Shown: one piece after another, positions 60,629-64,000 of the stretch
Layout: each line of letters opens with the position of its first letter
Position numbering within the stretch: position 1 is the stretch's first letter
Origin: Bacteriovoracales bacterium
GTDB taxonomy: Bacteria; Bdellovibrionota; Bacteriovoracia; Bacteriovoracales; Bacteriovoracaceae
NCBI GenBank assembly: GCA_030149295.1
Contig: JASBRV010000115.1
Coordinates: 1-64,000, forward strand
Length of the DNA stretch: 64,000 nt
Direction of reading: 5' to 3'
The notes under the pieces: generated by a model
The model's database searches: none
Seen by the model: the letters and a program-made list of their open reading frames with translations, nothing else
What the model was told of the DNA's origin: nothing
Program-made: the position numbers and the translations under genes

Positions 60629-61531
60629 ATGAACCCCTCTCTTGAGCTAATTCTTCCCGAGACTGGACCTTACGATTTCTTTGAGCCCTCCAAAGATTTA
60701 AGCCCTTCAGGCACTTATCTTGTCGGCTTCGGCTTTGACGGCACTGCCTGCTTCAGAAAGGGAACAAGGTTAGGACCGGATGCAATTAGAAAAGTTTCCA
60801 CAGGTATTGAGTCCTATAGCCCCTATCTCGATCAAGATCTTGAAGACTGCCAAAACCTATATGACCTAGGAAATGTTCCTGTTTTGGAAACTGAAGACCA
60901 AGAAAAGAATTGGCAAAATGGTACTGATGCTTTTTTCAAACTATGTGAAGGGCATCAACTCAAAGAAGAAAAGATCAAAATAGTTACCCTTGGTGGAGAA
61001 CACTCTATTTCTTATGCTCCCTTGAAAATCTATTTAAAAAACTATTCAAACCTTGTAGTTCTTCACCTTGACGCCCACGCTGACCTTAGAGATGGCTACG
61101 AAGGTTATCATTATAGCCATGCGAGCATTATTAGACGAGCTCTTGATCATATGACTGAAGATCACGAACTTATCCAATATGGCATTCGCTCTGGCACAAA
61201 GGAAGAATATCAATGGATGAAAGAGCATAAAACAATTCGCACAAGCCTAGGTGAATTTATTGAAAGCGTTGAAGCCATAGATGATCAAAGACCGGTTTAT
61301 CTCACATTAGATCTCGACTACTTTGACCCTAGTTTTCTTCCAGGAACGGGAACCCCTGAGGCCGGTGGTGAAACCTTTCACTCCTTTATCAAGCTCATGA
61401 AGATTTTAAAGAAGAAAAATTTTGTCGGTGCAGATATTGTTGAGCTCGCCCCTACAATTGATCCCACGGGAAATAGTGATGTCTTCGCAACGAAAGTCGT
61501 TAGAGAAACCATCCTCGCATTAAATTCATAA
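60629..61531 (+). CDS. speB: Agmatinase (ureohydrolase family)
   Basis: 300 residues. Mn-binding motifs of the arginase/agmatinase fold: LGGEHSIS (about 119-126), LHLDAHADLRD (about 143-153), SHAS, and LTLDLDYFDPSFLPGTGTPEAGG in parts (about 228-250). Hydrolyses agmatine to putrescine and urea. The neighbour speA, which makes agmatine from arginine, favours agmatinase over arginase or formiminoglutamase. Ten bases separate it from speA. Confidence 0.92.
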   Translation: MNPSLELILPETGPYDFFEPSKDLSPSGTYLVGFGFDGTACFRKGTRLGPDAIRKVSTGIESYSPYLDQDLEDCQNLYDLGNVPVLETEDQEKNWQNGTDAFFKLCEGHQLKEEKIKIVTLGGEHSISYAPLKIYLKNYSNLVVLHLDAHADLRDGYEGYHYSHASIIRRALDHMTEDHELIQYGIRSGTKEEYQWMKEHKTIRTSLGEFIESVEAIDDQRPVYLTLDLDYFDPSFLPGTGTPEAGGETFHSFIKLMKILKKKNFVGADIVELAPTIDPTGNSDVFATKVVRETILALNS

Positions 61532-61540
61532 GGATTAAAA

Positions 61541-63445
61541 ATGGAAGAATGGACCAAAGAAGAAGCAGAAAGAGTCTATAATATACCCACCTGGGGAGAG
61601 GGCTACTTTGATATAAATGCTCAAGGTGATCTTATCGTTAAATACAACGAAAAAATAAAACCCATCAACATCAGGGAAGTTGTAGGAGAAATGAAAAGCC
61701 AAGGCGTTCATTTTCCTGCCGTAATCAGATTCCATGACGTACTAAGAAGCCAAGTGATAAAAATAAATAAAACATTTGGTGAAGTCATTGATGAGGCCAA
61801 ATTTAATGGGAAATACTGTGGTGTTTACCCTGTTAAAGTGAATCAGATGAGGGAAGTCGTCGAGGAAATTGTCGACGCAGGTGAAGAATATAACTATGGT
61901 CTGGAAGCCGGATCAAAACCTGAACTTCTTTCGGCACTAGCCTATAACACCAATCGAGAGGCCCTAACTGTTCTTAATGGTTACAAAGACGAAGACTATC
62001 TAAGACTCGCCTTATACGGTAGACAACTAGGTCGTAAGGTCATCGTTGTTATTGAGAAATATTCGGAACTTCCAAAACTTTTAAAGCTATCAAAAGAAAT
62101 GCAAGTTAAGCCACTAATTGGACTTCGCGGAAAAATGTCTGTTAAAAGCCGCGGTCGCTGGGCCAAGTCTACTGGAGATAGAGCAAAGTTTGGTCTTTCC
62201 ATTTCAGAAATGATTAAAGCTGTTAATCTCATGAAGAAAGAAGGCTTAAGCGACTGTGTGAAACTCTTTCATTTTCATATAGGTTCTCAAATTTCCGATA
62301 TCAGAACCTTTAAAGAGGCCATCAGTGAAGGTGCCCGAATTTTCACTCAACTTTACAAGATGGGCTGCCATCTCGAATACTTTGATGCTGGAGGAGGCCT
62401 CGGTATTGACTATGATGGTACACGCTCAACCTCTGACTCCTCTGTGAATTACACTCTCGTCGAATATGTCTCTGATATTGTTTATGGTTTAAAGCAAATT
62501 TGTGACCTTGAAAGTGTTCCTCATCCAAATATCGTAACAGAAAGTGGCCGTGCCATTACGGCACACCATTCTCTTGTTATTACTAATGTCATTGACCAAA
62601 TTAACGTTAAACAACCCAATCATGACACAACTCAGAGAGAAGATGAGCACCATCTCATAAAAAACATGCGTGAGATGCATCGTTGGGACATGGTCGAAGA
62701 CAACTTTCAAGAAATATACAATGAAGCAATTCAAATTAAGGACCAGGCGCTAGGTGCTTTCAACCTTGGTGTCATTTCCCTAGAGGATAGAGCCATTATT
62801 GAAACACTCTATTGGCAAATCATTGAGCGTCTCCAAAAATTATGCAAGACCTTAGAATTTGTCCCAGAAGAGCTTCATGATCTTGAAGAAAGTCTAGCTC
62901 CTCAATACCTCTGTAATTTTTCTGTTTTCCAATCAGCTGCTGACCATTGGGCGATAGACCAACTTCTTCCAGTAGTACCGATTTCAAGGCTGAATGAAAA
63001 ACCAAATGTGGAGTGCTCAATTGCTGATATAACTTGTGACAGCGATGGTATTATCAAAAAGTTCATTAATAAAGATGGCATTAGTAAAACTATGGCAATT
63101 CATGAAATAAGAGAAGAAGAGGAGTACCTTGTCGGCATGTTTTTAACGGGAGCCTATCAAGATGTTATGGGTGACATGCACAACCTCTTTGGTCGCCTCC
63201 ATGAAGTCCATGTTTATGGTGATAATGACGATCCTCAAGGTTTTTATATAGAGGAGATTATCAAAGGAAATACAGCATCAGCTGTACTATCAACAATGCA
63301 ATACAATCCAGAGTACATGGCTCAGAAAATGAAGAAGAATGTCTCTAAAATTGTTAGCGAAGGAAAACTACCACCACGCCAAGGTGTGAAGCTCGTGGAC
63401 TTTTATGAAGATTGTCTCACGAGCTATACTTATTTAAGGTCTTAA
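61541..63445 (+). CDS. speA: Biosynthetic arginine decarboxylase
   Basis: 634 residues, the large PLP-dependent SpeA type (alanine-racemase fold). The PLP lysine is in GVYPVKVNQM (about residue 104); GLEAGSKPEL, FHFHIGSQISD, YFDAGGGLGIDYDG and TESGRAITAHH follow in the proper order. Produces agmatine for SpeB, giving putrescine without ornithine. AAGGAT precedes the ATG. The downstream hflC gene is convergent, one base away. Confidence 0.96.
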   Translation: MEEWTKEEAERVYNIPTWGEGYFDINAQGDLIVKYNEKIKPINIREVVGEMKSQGVHFPAVIRFHDVLRSQVIKINKTFGEVIDEAKFNGKYCGVYPVKVNQMREVVEEIVDAGEEYNYGLEAGSKPELLSALAYNTNREALTVLNGYKDEDYLRLALYGRQLGRKVIVVIEKYSELPKLLKLSKEMQVKPLIGLRGKMSVKSRGRWAKSTGDRAKFGLSISEMIKAVNLMKKEGLSDCVKLFHFHIGSQISDIRTFKEAISEGARIFTQLYKMGCHLEYFDAGGGLGIDYDGTRSTSDSSVNYTLVEYVSDIVYGLKQICDLESVPHPNIVTESGRAITAHHSLVITNVIDQINVKQPNHDTTQREDEHHLIKNMREMHRWDMVEDNFQEIYNEAIQIKDQALGAFNLGVISLEDRAIIETLYWQIIERLQKLCKTLEFVPEELHDLEESLAPQYLCNFSVFQSAADHWAIDQLLPVVPISRLNEKPNVECSIADITCDSDGIIKKFINKDGISKTMAIHEIREEEEYLVGMFLTGAYQDVMGDMHNLFGRLHEVHVYGDNDDPQGFYIEEIIKGNTASAVLSTMQYNPEYMAQKMKKNVSKIVSEGKLPPRQGVKLVDFYEDCLTSYTYLRS

Positions 63446-63446
63446 C

Positions 63447-64000
63447 CTAATTAATCTTTTTGAAAAACTTAAAGAGCTCACCGTCAGAACTCATTATAAA
63501 CTTAGTCCTGTCCTGAATGGAATTCTTGTAAACTTCCATTGTCTTTAAAAATTGAAAAAAGTTTGGATCCGCAGAAAGTGATTTCGCATAAATCTTAACT
63601 GCTTTAGCCTCACCTTCACCTCTAAGAATTTGAGCCTTCTTGTAAGCTTGTGACTTTATTTCTCTTAAGTCTTTCTCTAGGCGGCCTTCAATCTTAGCCT
63701 TTTCCCCCTGACCAATAGAGCGTATTTTTTGAGCGATTCTTTGTCTCTCAGATGTCATTCTCTCATAGACCTTAGCCTCAACAGAGCTTTCATAGCTTAT
63801 TCGTCTAAGTTGCACATCGATAAGGTCAATCCCAAAGCTCTCAAGCTCTGGCTCAGCGGATTTCACAATCATTTCACTGAGATTCTCTCGCCCTACTTTA
63901 ATTTTTTCAATTTCTCCGGATACTCCCTCTTCAATAACAGGCTTACCCGCTGCTTTAAGCTTTTCAATCTCAGCCTTGGCCTCTTCAATCTTTTCCAAAA
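63447..64000 (-). CDS. hflC: HflC-type SPFH protein, C-terminal part (cut by window edge)
   Basis: About 184 codons of the 3' part are inside the window; the frame is open to the edge, so the start lies outside. LESFGIDLIDVQLRRISYE, VYERMTSERQRIAQKIRSIGQGEKAKIEG and ILRGEGEAKAVKIYA (each read in parts) are the membrane-distal part of the SPFH domain and following helix of HflC, partner of HflK in the complex that restrains FtsH protease. The insert with KLKAAGKPVIEEGVSGEIEK just before this is more extended than in E. coli HflC. HflK would be expected just outside the window. Confidence 0.87.
   Translation of the reverse strand, partial: LEKIEEAKAEIEKLKAAGKPVIEEGVSGEIEKIKVGRENLSEMIVKSAEPELESFGIDLIDVQLRRISYESSVEAKVYERMTSERQRIAQKIRSIGQGEKAKIEGRLEKDLREIKSQAYKKAQILRGEGEAKAVKIYAKSLSADPNFFQFLKTMEVYKNSIQDRTKFIMSSDGELFKFFKKIN

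Overview
The window is a gene-dense, visibly AT-rich chromosomal segment from a Gram-negative bacterium. LolA, several lipobox lipoproteins, an outer-membrane barrel protein and an LpoA-type lipoprotein all imply a double membrane. The gene mix points to Bdellovibrionota, most likely the Bacteriovorax/Halobacteriovorax side: a fused alpha-beta 2-oxoacid dehydrogenase E1, leucine dehydrogenase, methylmalonyl-CoA mutase with MeaB, an FHA/PP2C/TadC cluster, a short ComEC-like protein and many lineage-restricted secreted proteins. This placement is inferred from gene content only. No phage, insertion sequence, CRISPR array or rRNA operon is visible, so this looks like core chromosome. No gene-free stretch exceeds about 215 bases.

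Layout. 1-1.2 kb: nadB (cut by the window edge) and nadC. 1.3-8.6 kb: ComEC-like protein, fused E1, outer-membrane protein, leucine dehydrogenase, CNNM/CorC-type protein. 8.8-13.7 kb: zinc-ribbon and multi-pass membrane proteins with a MutT-type Nudix enzyme, Dus, a short-chain dehydrogenase and an M15-like lipoprotein. 13.8-17.6 kb: rny, fthC, zapA, ftsY. 17.6-31.7 kb: epmA, rimO, lytic transglycosylase, lolA, smc, BI-1 family protein, tRNA-Pro(UGG), rdgB, rph, birA. 31.7-44.7 kb: one long minus-strand run reading amn, mreB, PilZ-like, lipoprotein, nagZ, then tadC, DUF192, three FHA membrane proteins, PP2C and an unusual response regulator. 44.9-49 kb: a tiny very basic protein, an HprK-like P-loop protein, a family 2 glycosyltransferase and an LpoA-like lipoprotein. 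49-54 kb: hemW, grpE, dnaK, dnaJ. 54-64 kb: M16 peptidase, methylmalonyl-CoA mutase plus meaB, speB-speA, and the 3' part of hflC.

How the genes fit together. Leucine dehydrogenase, the fused E1, and methylmalonyl-CoA mutase with MeaB cover steps of branched-chain amino acid and propionyl-CoA breakdown, sensible for a protein-eating life. MreB, NagZ, the transglycosylase, the M15-like lipoprotein and the LpoA-like lipoprotein form a cell-wall theme. SpeA and SpeB make putrescine from arginine. The most distinctive part is 31.7-39.8 kb: a translationally coupled set (TadC, DUF192, FHA-sensor, FHA-TPR, double-FHA-TPR, PP2C) followed by a receiver protein with a very acidic linker. It looks like a phosphothreonine signalling system tied to a secretion or pilus inner-membrane protein. 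No Ser/Thr kinase is in the window.

A general feature is extreme packing of convergent genes. All ten tail-to-tail junctions have gaps of 14 bases or less, or overlap; three share a four-base palindromic stop (CTAG or TTAA). Clear hairpin-plus-U terminators appear instead between some same-strand genes.
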